A DNA stretch of 36,545 nucleotides from Verrucomicrobiota bacterium. Its GTDB lineage: Bacteria > Verrucomicrobiota > Verrucomicrobiia > Opitutales > Opitutaceae. The stretch is taken from the NCBI GenBank assembly GCA_023457035.1, contig JAEWNN010000043.1, positions 1-36,545 on the forward strand. The letters run 5' to 3'. A program made the translations under genes and the position numbers. Under the pieces are notes generated by a model. That model ran no database searches. It was not told the origin of the DNA and worked only from the letters and a program-made list of their open reading frames with translations. This document shows, piece after piece, positions 28,733 through 36,545 of this stretch (position 1 is the stretch's first letter; each line of letters starts with the position of its first letter).

Positions 28733-29590
28733 ATGATCGGTGTCTTCGATTCCGGCTTCGGCGGACTGACCGTGCTCGCGGCCCTGCGCCGGCACCTGCC
28801 GCAGTACGACTACCTCTTCCTCGCCGACAGCGCGCGCGCACCCTACGGCGCGCGCAGTTTCGACGTGATCCACGAGTTCACCCTCGAGGCGGTCGAATGG
28901 CTCTTCAACGAGGGCTGCACCCTCGTCGTTCTCGCCTGCAACACCGCCTCCGCCCGCGCCCTGCGCACCATCCAGCAGCGCCACCTGCCCGCGCGGCGGC
29001 CCGATCGCCGCGTGCTCGGCGTCGTCCGCCCCTCGGTCGAGGCGCTCGCCGGGCTGCCGCCCGGCGCAATTCCCGGAGTCACGCAACCCTCGCTCACCGA
29101 GGGCACCGTCGCCGTGGTCGGCACCGAAGGCACGGTCGCCTCGGATTCGTTCGGCATCGAACTGCGCAAACTCGCACCGCGGCTCGAGCTGCTCCAGCAG
29201 GCCTGCCCGCTCTGGGTGCCGCTCGTGGAGGCGGGGGAAACCGAAGGCGCCGGCGCGGACTGGTTCCTGCACCGCTACCTCGACCCGCTCCTCGCGGCGC
29301 CGCGCCCGCCCCAGCGCCTCCTGCTCGGCTGCACCCATTATCCGCTCCTGCTGCCCGGTATCCGCCGAATCGTGCCGGCTTCGCTCGAGGTGCTCACGCA
29401 GGGAGAGATCGTCGCCACGCGTCTGGCCGATTGGCTCGCGCGCCATCCCGAGCACGAGCGCCGCCTCGTCCGCGGCGGCGCGCGGCGGATCGTCACCACC
29501 GACGAGCCCGCCTGGTTCGCCGGCCTCAGCTCGCGTTTCCTCGGCGAGAAGCTGGAGGTCGGCCGCGCCCGCCTCAGTCGGGTGGCCTGA
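28733..29590 (+). CDS. murI: Glutamate racemase
   Basis: Makes D-glutamate for peptidoglycan. 285 residues, normal length. IGVFDSGFGGLTVL (2-15) begins the N-terminal half, with Asp6/Ser7. The first catalytic Cys is in VLACNTASA (Cys69), the second in LLGCTHYPLLL (Cys200). PYGAR (37-41) and VAVVGTEGTV (126-135) match the family. The ATG at 28733 begins at the conserved IGVFDSG, leaving no room for an N-terminal extension. It is divergent from the DUF4203 gene with a 170-bp shared upstream region. Confidence 0.96.
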   Translation: MIGVFDSGFGGLTVLAALRRHLPQYDYLFLADSARAPYGARSFDVIHEFTLEAVEWLFNEGCTLVVLACNTASARALRTIQQRHLPARRPDRRVLGVVRPSVEALAGLPPGAIPGVTQPSLTEGTVAVVGTEGTVASDSFGIELRKLAPRLELLQQACPLWVPLVEAGETEGAGADWFLHRYLDPLLAAPRPPQRLLLGCTHYPLLLPGIRRIVPASLEVLTQGEIVATRLADWLARHPEHERRLVRGGARRIVTTDEPAWFAGLSSRFLGEKLEVGRARLSRVA

Positions 29591-29613
29591 GGCGAGACGT
29601 CAGCGCCGGGGGC

Positions 29614-30522
29614 TCACGCGCCCGCAACCGGCGGTTCCGCGGCAGCGGCCATCTCGGCAGCCCCCGCCGCCGGCCGGAGCGACGCGAAACGCTGGACCAA
29701 CTCGCGCATCTCGCGCGGCAATACGAGATCCGCGGTCAACGCCTTCTCCTTCTCCTCGACGTTGCCCTTCTTGTCGGTCGTGAGGGTCACGTTCGAGACC
29801 TTGAGCGTGAAGAATTCCTCGCACTGCGGGGAGTGCTTGAGCGTGAGCCGGGCGAAGGTCGTGGAACCGGCTTCCCGCGGGCCGGCCTCGATCACCGGCG
29901 CGATGTCGCCACGACGCAACGCCGCGAGCTGCTGCGCGTCCGCGAAGGCCGCCAGCGTGTCGTACTTGGTGTCCTCATCCAGCCAGCTGCCGCTCTTCTC
30001 GCAGTAGGGCCGGTTGCGCACCGGGTCGGTGCCGAACACGACCACCAGCGTCAGGATCGCCAGCGCCTCCACGGCCCAGACTCCGGCGAGGAACATCCCG
30101 GTCACGTTGCCCGTGCTGTGGCGCCCGAGCGACCACGAGCCATGCTCGTTGAGGAACTGCATCGCCGCCCAGAGACCGCGGGGCCGGCACAGCAGCGGCG
30201 CCTCGCCGAAGAGCGCGTGCACATGGCCGTTCCACTGGAAATAGTTGGCGAGCAGGCCCGTCGCCACGGAGAGCCCGGCGGCGACCACAAGATTGCGGAC
30301 ACGGCATCGCTTGAGGAGAAAACCGGCCGCCAAGCCCAGTCCGATCCCATAGCCGGCCGTGATCAGCAGGTTCAGATACACGAAGGGGATCCACTTGATC
30401 AGGTAGCCATAGGCCAGGCCCAGCGGCCACCCCAGCGCCACGGCGGCCAGCGGGACCACCAGCAGGGCCTGCGGGCCGAATTTCCCCGAATGACGGTACG
30501 GACGAAGATTTCCCAGTTCCAT
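29614..30522 (-). CDS. Integral membrane protein of unknown family
   Basis: 302 residues not recognised as a known family. The N-terminal two thirds is membrane-embedded, with helices near residues 17-33, 40-70 (two), 77-93 and 139-163 (GMFLAGVWAVEALAILTLVV). The segment between helices has NYFQWNGHVHALFGE and the Cys-containing LLCRPRG. The last 130 residues are soluble and Cys/charge-containing (VRNRPYCEKSGSWLDEDTKY, LTLKHSPQCEEFFTLKVSNV), ending in an Ala/Pro-rich tail. It converges on murI and is divergent from ffh, so it is probably expressed alone. Confidence 0.7.
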   Translation of the reverse strand: MELGNLRPYRHSGKFGPQALLVVPLAAVALGWPLGLAYGYLIKWIPFVYLNLLITAGYGIGLGLAAGFLLKRCRVRNLVVAAGLSVATGLLANYFQWNGHVHALFGEAPLLCRPRGLWAAMQFLNEHGSWSLGRHSTGNVTGMFLAGVWAVEALAILTLVVVFGTDPVRNRPYCEKSGSWLDEDTKYDTLAAFADAQQLAALRRGDIAPVIEAGPREAGSTTFARLTLKHSPQCEEFFTLKVSNVTLTTDKKGNVEEKEKALTADLVLPREMRELVQRFASLRPAAGAAEMAAAAEPPVAGA

Positions 30523-30682
30523 GCCGCCATCCCAACAGCTCCGCTACACCCGGCAATGGCATTCCGGCCAACGGCCCCGCAGGGCGACGAACGGTCCGCC
30601 GCCCCGCCGGCACGGCCCATTCCTCCTGCGCCCGGCAGTTTTGTGCTGATTAGTGGCCGGCGACCGTTTCACTCGCCGGGCA

Positions 30683-32026
30683 ATGTTCGAATCCCTCACC
30701 GAAAAACTGGGCAGCGCCCTGCGCAACCTCCGCGGCGTCGGCAAGCTCTCCGAGGAAAACATGGCCGAGGCGCTCAAGGAAGTGCGCACCGCCCTGCTCT
30801 CCGCCGACGTGCACTTCAAGGTCGCCCGCGAGTTCGTCGAACGGGTCCAGACCCAGTGCGTCGGGCAGGAGGTGCTCAAGAGCGTCACCCCCGGCCAGCA
30901 GGTCGTGAAGATCATCCACGACGAACTGGTGACACTCCTCGGCGAAGGTTCGACCGCGCTCTCCGGCCAGCGCCCGCTCAAGATCCTCATGGTCGGCCTC
31001 CACGGCTCGGGCAAGACCACGACCACCGGCAAGCTCGGCCGCCTCCTCAAAAAACAGGGCTACCGCCCCGCCGTCGTCGCGGGCGACGTCTACCGCCCCG
31101 CCGCCATCGACCAGCTCCAGATGCTAGCGACGAACAACGAGCTCGGCTTCTTCTGCGACCGCGCCTCCAAGGATGTCCCCGCCCTCGGCGCCACCGCCCT
31201 CGCCGCCGCCACCGCCGCCGGCCACGACGCCATCATCTTCGACACCGCCGGCCGCCTCCAGATCGACCACGAGCTGATCGAGGAGGTGAAGCAGCTCCGC
31301 GCCCGTATCCAACCCGACGAGGTCCTGCTCGTCGCCGACGGCGCGCTGGGCCAGGAGGCCGTCAACGTCGCCCGCGCCTTCCACGAGGCGCTACAGCTCA
31401 CCGGCCTCGTGCTCACCAAGCTCGACGGCGACGCCCGCGGCGGCGCCGCGCTCTCGATGAAGAGCATCACCGGCGTGCCGATCAAGTTCGTCGGCGTCGG
31501 CGAGAAGAGCGAGGACTTCGAGACCTTCCACCCCGACCGCATGGCCTCGCGCATCCTCGGCATGGGCGATGTCGTTTCGCTCGTCGAGAAGGCCCAGGAG
31601 GTCATGGACCAGAAGCAGGCCGAGCAGATGGCGGAGAAGCTGCGCAAGGCCGACTTCACCTTCGAGGACTTCCTCGCCCAGATGCAGCAGGTCAAGAAGC
31701 TCGGCTCGATGGACAAGGTCCTCGGCATGCTCCCCGGCATGAGCGGCGTGAAGCTCGACGACGGCGCCGAGAAACAGATGGCCCGCACCGAGGCGATCAT
31801 CCTCTCGATGACCAGGCAGGAGCGCCGCAAACCCGAGGTGCTCAACGGCAGCCGCCGCCTGCGCATCGCCAACGGCGCCGGCGTGAAGGTCGTGGAGGTC
31901 AACCAGCTCATCAAGCAGTTCCAGCAGATGCAGAAGGTCATGCGCATGATGCGCGGCTCCAAGGGCGCCAAGATGATGCGCCAGATGGAGGCCATGCAGC
32001 GCCAGGGCGGGCTCCCGGGGAGGTAG
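30683..32026 (+). CDS. ffh: Signal recognition particle protein Ffh
   Basis: SRP54 GTPase that binds 4.5S RNA and signal sequences of nascent membrane proteins. 447 residues. The N domain (1-88, LTEKLGSALRNLRG... ALKEVRTALLSADV) leads into the G domain: P-loop GLHGSGKT (105-112), DTAGR (187-191) and TKLDGDARGG (245-254). The Met-rich M domain runs from about 327 to the end (DFLAQMQQVKKLGSMDKVLGMLPGM, then QMQKVMRMMRGSKGAKMMRQM). The ATG at 30683 (MFESLTEKLG) matches family starts. It is divergent from the 29614-30522 gene. The palindrome at 32107-32140 lies 81 bp after its stop. Confidence 0.97.
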   Translation: MFESLTEKLGSALRNLRGVGKLSEENMAEALKEVRTALLSADVHFKVAREFVERVQTQCVGQEVLKSVTPGQQVVKIIHDELVTLLGEGSTALSGQRPLKILMVGLHGSGKTTTTGKLGRLLKKQGYRPAVVAGDVYRPAAIDQLQMLATNNELGFFCDRASKDVPALGATALAAATAAGHDAIIFDTAGRLQIDHELIEEVKQLRARIQPDEVLLVADGALGQEAVNVARAFHEALQLTGLVLTKLDGDARGGAALSMKSITGVPIKFVGVGEKSEDFETFHPDRMASRILGMGDVVSLVEKAQEVMDQKQAEQMAEKLRKADFTFEDFLAQMQQVKKLGSMDKVLGMLPGMSGVKLDDGAEKQMARTEAIILSMTRQERRKPEVLNGSRRLRIANGAGVKVVEVNQLIKQFQQMQKVMRMMRGSKGAKMMRQMEAMQRQGGLPGR

Positions 32027-32106
32027 CCACGTCCAGGCTACAGCACGCCGCCGTCGCCCGCCGCGGTGTCCTCCCTCGGTTGACAGCGCGCGTCGTCCCG
32101 CCCGCG

Positions 32107-32140
32107 ACCGTTTACTCTCACGACCGTGAAGGTAAACGGT
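32107..32140. repeat. Palindrome copy 3 (ACCGTTTAC...GTAAACGGT)
   Basis: 34-bp near-perfect inverted repeat: ACCGTTTACTCTCACG pairs with CGTGAAGGTAAACGGT across ACC, with two mismatches. It shares the core TCACGACCGTGA and the TTTAC/TAAAC ends with the palindromes at 6961-6988 and 7177-7204, but the surrounding duplicated block is absent. It lies between the ffh stop and the aldo/keto reductase start. Confidence 0.8.
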
Positions 32141-32308
32141 ACGAGCCCGCGCTCCGCGCCCTGCCGCCCCACCATTCCCCGCCGGCATCGGCCCGTGACC
32201 CGCGACACCGCGGGACGTGCGCCCCGCGATGCATCGTTCGAACGATCCGGGCGGCGCCGGCGCCTTTCCGCCTTTCGCCGCCGCGCCTTCGGTGTTTGCT
32301 TGCGCGCC

Positions 32309-33304
<996 letters not shown>

Positions 33305-33452
33305 GGGCCCCGGTTTGGGTGGAACCAAACATCATTACGGCGCTCCTACAGCAAGCCGCGCTTGGTTCTTGTGCCGGAGCAAAAGTTCTGGCGCAGTGCT
33401 CGCACGGCTATTGACCCGCCTGTCTCGATTCGATCACGTACACCCAAAACCC

Positions 33453-34874
33453 ATGGCTAAGCCCGCCTCGTTCCTGCGGTACTCCGTCCCCCTCGCCAGT
33501 CTTGCGCTGCTCTGCGCCAGCCAACCCGCCTTCGCCCAGGCGAAGGCGGTCCAATCCACCACCAAGGCGGAGTCCGAGGAAGCGGTCTTCATCCCGATCG
33601 AGTACCGCCCGCCGCCATATCAGGTGTCCATCGGCGTCCGTCTCACCGGCAAGGCAAAGGTGACGTTCTCCGGACTCGGCTCGGTGCCCTCCTCGACTTC
33701 CGCCGGGCCCAATCCAAACGCCACCAACGCGGAGAAGGATACCGAGGCCTACAAGAAACAGGTGGCCGATGCCGCCAAATACGGCCGCACCTACGACGAC
33801 GGGATGATCGCGCCGGACTACACCCGAAGCATCAACGCGGAAGGTACCGGCTACACCCAGATTGCTCCGACCGACGGAAAAACCAACTACTGGGCGTTCA
33901 CCAGCGCGAACCAAGTCGTCGATCTGCCCACTGGCGGCAAGGCACTGGCGCTCCACTCCTACGCCGTGGAGTCCGCCGGCGGCACGGCCGAAGCAGCCAA
34001 AAACTCCTCGCTCGCCTGGGACATCGAGATCTCCCGCGAACTCGGCTCGAACCGCCGGATGAGCTGGGGCCTGCTCCTCGGCGCCGGCATCAGCGACATC
34101 AACTGCAAGACCAGCACAACCGTCAAAGCTAAGCTGCGCACCCTCACCGACTACTATTCGCTTGAGGGCCTCACGCTCCCGACCTCGGCGGCCACAGGCG
34201 CGGTGATTCCGGTCTCGTACCAAGGCCGGGAAGAGTACTACCCGTATACTTACCTGATGGCGGACGATGGCATCAACTACGCCACGGATGCCTACGGCAA
34301 CCGCATCCCGGTCTATCAATACGACCCGACGACCGGGAAGAAGATCAAGGTTTGGTCGGACGAAGTCCCACGCATCTCGACCGACCCCATCGCCGGCTCG
34401 CGCACCGATGTGCCGGAAGAGAACGCCTCGCTCGACGTCGTCGGGAACTGGCAAGTGAAGGGAGCCTATCTCACCGCCCGTTTCGGCCCCTATTTCACCT
34501 TCCAACTCGCCCGCCGGCTCGCCCTGCGCGCCAGCGCCGGTCTCACGTTCACGGTGGTCGGCACCACCCTCCGGTTCAACGAGCGCGTCTACGTCCCGGC
34601 GAAGGCCGCCTACATGGAAATCAACAACGGCGACTTGAGCCGCGATCCCAAGAAAGGCGGGGACTACACCACCGACCCGCGCGTGAGCGGTATCCTCGGC
34701 TATTTCGTCTCCTGCGAACTCGACGCCTTCCTCACCGATCGCACCGGTGTCTTCATCGGGGCCTCCCATGAGGACTTCCAGCGCGATCTCTCGATGCAGT
34801 ACAAAACGCAGCAGGCGGACCTGTCGCTGAGCAGCGGCACCGTGATCCGCACCGGCATCACCACCCGGTTCTGA
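33453..34874 (+). CDS. Putative outer-membrane beta-barrel protein
   Basis: 473 residues with a clear Sec signal peptide (MAKPASFLRYSVPLASLALL, cleavage after AFAQA). The mature part alternates short hydrophobic/polar strands (YQVSIGVRLTGKAKVTF, AWDIEISRELG, MSWGLLLGAGIS, YLTARFGPYFTFQLARRLAL, LFVSCELDAF-like, TGVFIGASHEDF) and ends in Phe (IRTGITTRF), the usual last residue of outer-membrane barrels. A Pro/Asp-rich central part (YEYYPY..., STDPIAGSRTDVPEE) is probably loop. No family recognised. The ATG at 33453 gives the signal peptide; upstream frame to 33315 is unlikely coding. It is followed by a strong terminator at 34893-34922 and has a weak sigma-54-like site at 33389-33404 upstream. 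Confidence 0.75.
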   Translation: MAKPASFLRYSVPLASLALLCASQPAFAQAKAVQSTTKAESEEAVFIPIEYRPPPYQVSIGVRLTGKAKVTFSGLGSVPSSTSAGPNPNATNAEKDTEAYKKQVADAAKYGRTYDDGMIAPDYTRSINAEGTGYTQIAPTDGKTNYWAFTSANQVVDLPTGGKALALHSYAVESAGGTAEAAKNSSLAWDIEISRELGSNRRMSWGLLLGAGISDINCKTSTTVKAKLRTLTDYYSLEGLTLPTSAATGAVIPVSYQGREEYYPYTYLMADDGINYATDAYGNRIPVYQYDPTTGKKIKVWSDEVPRISTDPIAGSRTDVPEENASLDVVGNWQVKGAYLTARFGPYFTFQLARRLALRASAGLTFTVVGTTLRFNERVYVPAKAAYMEINNGDLSRDPKKGGDYTTDPRVSGILGYFVSCELDAFLTDRTGVFIGASHEDFQRDLSMQYKTQQADLSLSSGTVIRTGITTRF

Positions 34875-34892
34875 GCCGTAACCACCCTCTGG

Positions 34893-34922
34893 GCCCCCGG
34901 TTCGCCACCGGGGGCTTTTTTT
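34893..34922 (+). terminator. Rho-independent terminator after the beta-barrel gene
   Basis: 8-bp stem GCCCCCGG (34893-34900) / CCGGGGGC (34908-34915) with a 7-base loop, followed by a run of seven T from 34916. It is 18 bp after the beta-barrel stop and separates it from the convergent thrH. Confidence 0.9.
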
Positions 34923-34993
34923 GTGCTCCTCGGCAGCGCAGGCCGAGGGCACATCACACGATTGCCGTCGGCTCGTGCGCCTGTCGCCCCGTC

Positions 34994-35605
34994 CTACGGG
35001 ACCCGGATCCGCTCGCGGATCAGCCCCAGGAACGTCGGGTAGTCGTGCACCGCCGGCAGCTGCGGGAACTGCCGGATCACGTTCTCCGGCGCATGGAAGA
35101 GGAAGCCGTGGTCCGCCTCGCACAGCATCGAGGTGTCGTTGAACGAGTCGCCGCCCGCGATCACGCGATAGTTGAGCGCCTTCAACGCCTTCACCGACTC
35201 CCGCTTCTGATCGGGCATGCGCAACTTGTAACCCACGATCCGGTCGTTCTCCACCACCAGCCGGTGGCAGAACAACGTCGGCCACCCGAGCTGTTTCAGC
35301 AGCGGCTGCGCGAACTGCTCGAACGTATCGGACAAAATGATCAGCTGCACCTCGGCGCGCAGCGTATCCAGGAACTCAAGTGCCCCCGGCAGCGGCCGCA
35401 ACGTGCCGATCACCTCCTGGATGTGCGACAACGTGATCCCGTGGCGGTCGAGGATCTCCATGCGGTAGTGCATGAGCTTGTCGTAGTCCGGCTCGTCACG
35501 CGTGGTGCGACGCAGCTCGGGGATCCCGGTCTTCTCGGCGACGGCGATCCAGATCTCGGGCGTGAGAACGCCCTCCATGTCGAGGGTGACGATGCTTTGC
35601 TTCAC
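34994..35605 (-). CDS. thrH: ThrH: phosphoserine phosphatase / homoserine phosphotransferase
   Basis: HAD-family enzyme of 203 residues that removes phosphate from phosphoserine and can move it to homoserine. Motif I is LDMEGVLTPE with nucleophile Asp9 and Glu11; motif II is LIILSDTFEQF, motif III Lys and motif IV GGDSFNDTSML. The DxEGVLxPE variant and the small cap helix (YDKLMHYRMEILDRHGITL) are typical for ThrH rather than SerB. It starts with GTG at 35605; no in-frame ATG matches the family start. It converges on the beta-barrel gene. Confidence 0.94.
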   Translation of the reverse strand: MKQSIVTLDMEGVLTPEIWIAVAEKTGIPELRRTTRDEPDYDKLMHYRMEILDRHGITLSHIQEVIGTLRPLPGALEFLDTLRAEVQLIILSDTFEQFAQPLLKQLGWPTLFCHRLVVENDRIVGYKLRMPDQKRESVKALKALNYRVIAGGDSFNDTSMLCEADHGFLFHAPENVIRQFPQLPAVHDYPTFLGLIRERIRVP

Positions 35606-35833
35606 TTCGGTCCATCAAACGGGCCCGCCGCCCCCGCTGGCAAGCCGCGAGGTGCGAAGTGCGTCTTTCCGCCCGCGACAGAGGCATCGCCGGGCACTGC
35701 GAGCCCCTGAGGTTGAATGGGCGCCGCGCCCGGCCCTCGCGATGCAACGACGGCTGGTCGCGGCGGGCCGATCCGGAAAAAGGTCTTGCGCCGCCGCGGC
35801 GCGCCGCAAATCGTGCCGCCCTTGCTTGAGGTC

Positions 35834-35908
35834 GGCGCGGTAGCCAAGTGGTAAGGCCGAGGTCTGCAAAACCTCTATGCGCCGGTTCGATTCCGGCCCG
35901 CGCCTCCA
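35834..35908 (+). tRNA. tRNA-Cys (anticodon GCA)
   Basis: 75-nt cloverleaf with encoded CCA. The acceptor stem is GGCGCGG (35834-35840) / CCGCGCC (35898-35904), with discriminator U at 35905 and CCA at 35906-35908. Anticodon arm GAGGT-CTGCAAA-ACCTC (35859-35875) has anticodon GCA at 35866-35868. The T arm is GCCGG-TTCGATT-CCGGC (35881-35897) and the D arm GCC/GGC (43-45 and 55-57 of the 358xx line). The U discriminator is a known identity element for cysteinyl-tRNA synthetase. Confidence 0.97.
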
Positions 35909-35915
35909 AGCTCGT

Positions 35916-35950
35916 AACCCGCTCTTCTCCAACGAGAAAGCGGGTTTTGT
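35916..35950 (+). terminator. Terminator of tRNA-Cys
   Basis: Hairpin with outer stem AACCCGCT (35916-35923) / AGCGGGTT (35939-35946) and inner stem TTCTC (35925-35929) / GAGAA (35934-35938), then TTTTG-rich sequence. It starts 8 bp after the CCA. Confidence 0.88.
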
Positions 35951-36034
35951 ATTCACAGATGTGCCGGTTTTCTGTAGCAAACTGTAACAAGGCGCACGGA
36001 AATCAATGGCGTCCAGACTACCGCACGATGGCGC

Positions 36035-36062
36035 AAAAAAGCCCCCGGTGTGGGCCGGGGGC
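36035..36062 (-). terminator. Terminator of the small ORF at 36118-36408
   Basis: On the minus strand GCCCCCGG...CCGGGGGC (36062-36041; 8-bp stem, 6-base loop) is followed by TTTTTT (36040-36035). It is about 55 bp after the ORF stop, supporting transcription of that ORF. Confidence 0.88.
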
Positions 36063-36117
36063 GGTTCAGCGCGAGCGTCTCGTGGGTGCCGTGATGCTGG
36101 CGCGGTGACAGTGGGGG

Positions 36118-36408
36118 TCAATCGTCTTCGTCACACGGAATCCCCAGTGCCTCGCGCCGCGCCGCCTCTTCGACTTCTTCCGATAGCGCGCGCCGCTCTG
36201 CGACGCGTTGTGCGATTGGTCGCGGGTCGTTTTCGTCTTCCTCAAGTCGCATCTCAAACCATGCCTTCAGTTCGTCCGCTGCAATTCTTGTCGGCAAGTT
36301 CGGATCGATGTTCAGCAGGTGGAGTAACTCCACCGGGATCTGGATCTCGCCGGTCTCGGCATTGGCTTCGACGCTAGCGAGGCTCCGCAGGAATCTCTCT
36401 CTGTTCAT
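36118..36408 (-). CDS. Small acidic hypothetical protein
   Basis: 96 residues (MNRERFLRSLASVEANAETG...), not recognised. It has a possible short beta-hairpin (GEIQIPVELLHLLNIDP) and then a strongly charged helix (RIAADELKAWFEMRLEED) and a C-terminal helix (IAQRVAERRALSEEVEEAAR), ending CDEDD. Its base composition is clearly less GC-rich than the rest of the window, and codon use is less biased, so it may be foreign. It lies downstream of tRNA-Cys, a common integration site. A terminator at 36035-36062 follows it. Confidence 0.65.
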   Translation of the reverse strand: MNRERFLRSLASVEANAETGEIQIPVELLHLLNIDPNLPTRIAADELKAWFEMRLEEDENDPRPIAQRVAERRALSEEVEEAARREALGIPCDEDD

Positions 36409-36545
36409 TGGGTGGTAACAGAAAGCGACCGCACCCTGGCAGAGTTGGAACGGGCACAGCAGTGCCCCTCCGCTTCAGGTGCGGCCGCAATTCGTTTCTG
36501 CTGTTTTCCGGGTTCCAAGCCGGATGAACACAAATGTTCACGGCG

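Noticed and set aside
33315..33452. GTTTGG/CCAAAC inverted repeat after gpr and the longer N-terminus of the beta-barrel ORF
   Set aside because: The hairpin has no T-tract, and the extra 46 residues precede a clear signal peptide, so they are not coding.
36525..36540. TGAACA-CAAA-TGTTCA inverted repeat as a LexA box
   Set aside because: Spacing and orientation do not match GAAC-N4-GTTC or TGTTC-N4-GAACA, and no SOS gene is adjacent in the window.

Overview
The window is very GC-rich bacterial chromosome with dense gene packing and heavily GC-biased third codon positions. The gene set, the scarcity of Shine-Dalgarno sequences and the style of the intergenic palindromes suggest a member of the Verrucomicrobiota, most likely an Opitutaceae (Opitutus-like) bacterium. 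That placement is inference: no rRNA gene is present to confirm it. Most of the content is chromosomal housekeeping (rlmN, glyA, prfC, glutamine synthetase, murI, ffh, thrH, tRNA-Cys) interleaved with signalling genes and lineage-specific envelope or hypothetical genes.

Layout. 1-2157 (-) is the first 719 residues of a large FAD plus Fe-S D-lactate/glycolate-type dehydrogenase cut by the window edge. 2519-5638 (-) is a hybrid sensor kinase with an ABC-substrate-binding-like periplasmic sensor, downstream of rlmN (5802-6860, -). The rlmN/glyA divergent region holds a duplicated block of about 140 bp, each copy with a palindrome. glyA (7323-8600) and prfC (9195-10808) follow, separated by a repeat-rich 594-bp spacer. 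A sigma-54 activator of the NtrC family (10917-12398, -) lies downstream of a terminator that closes a lipoprotein plus FlgM-like gene pair (12557-13658, -). Divergent from that pair is a tight plus-strand operon: HDOD protein, hybrid PAS histidine kinase, Pro-rich exported protein, TPR protein, and then a small coiled-coil protein (13833-19036).

A type II glutamine synthetase (19293-20327, -) has its own terminator and a good sigma-54 -24/-12 promoter upstream. Opposite it is a 143-residue minimal protein kinase followed closely by a PP2C phosphatase (20530-21845), then an N-terminal fragment of a membrane protein and a GT4 glycosyltransferase (21962-23527). Next come a GlcD-type FAD oxidase (-), an AsmA-like protein (-), a DUF4203-type membrane protein (-), murI (+), an unrecognised membrane protein (-), ffh (+), a YghZ-type aldo/keto reductase (+), an outer-membrane beta-barrel candidate (+), thrH (-), tRNA-Cys with terminator (+) and a less GC-rich small acidic ORF (-) at the right edge.

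The most interesting threads are: the miniature kinase/PP2C pair; the sigma-54 promoter of glutamine synthetase with an NtrC-type activator encoded in the same window; the HDOD/kinase/TPR operon facing a lipoprotein/FlgM-like pair; and at least three families of intergenic palindromic repeats, one inside a duplicated block between rlmN and glyA and recurring 25 kb away behind ffh.
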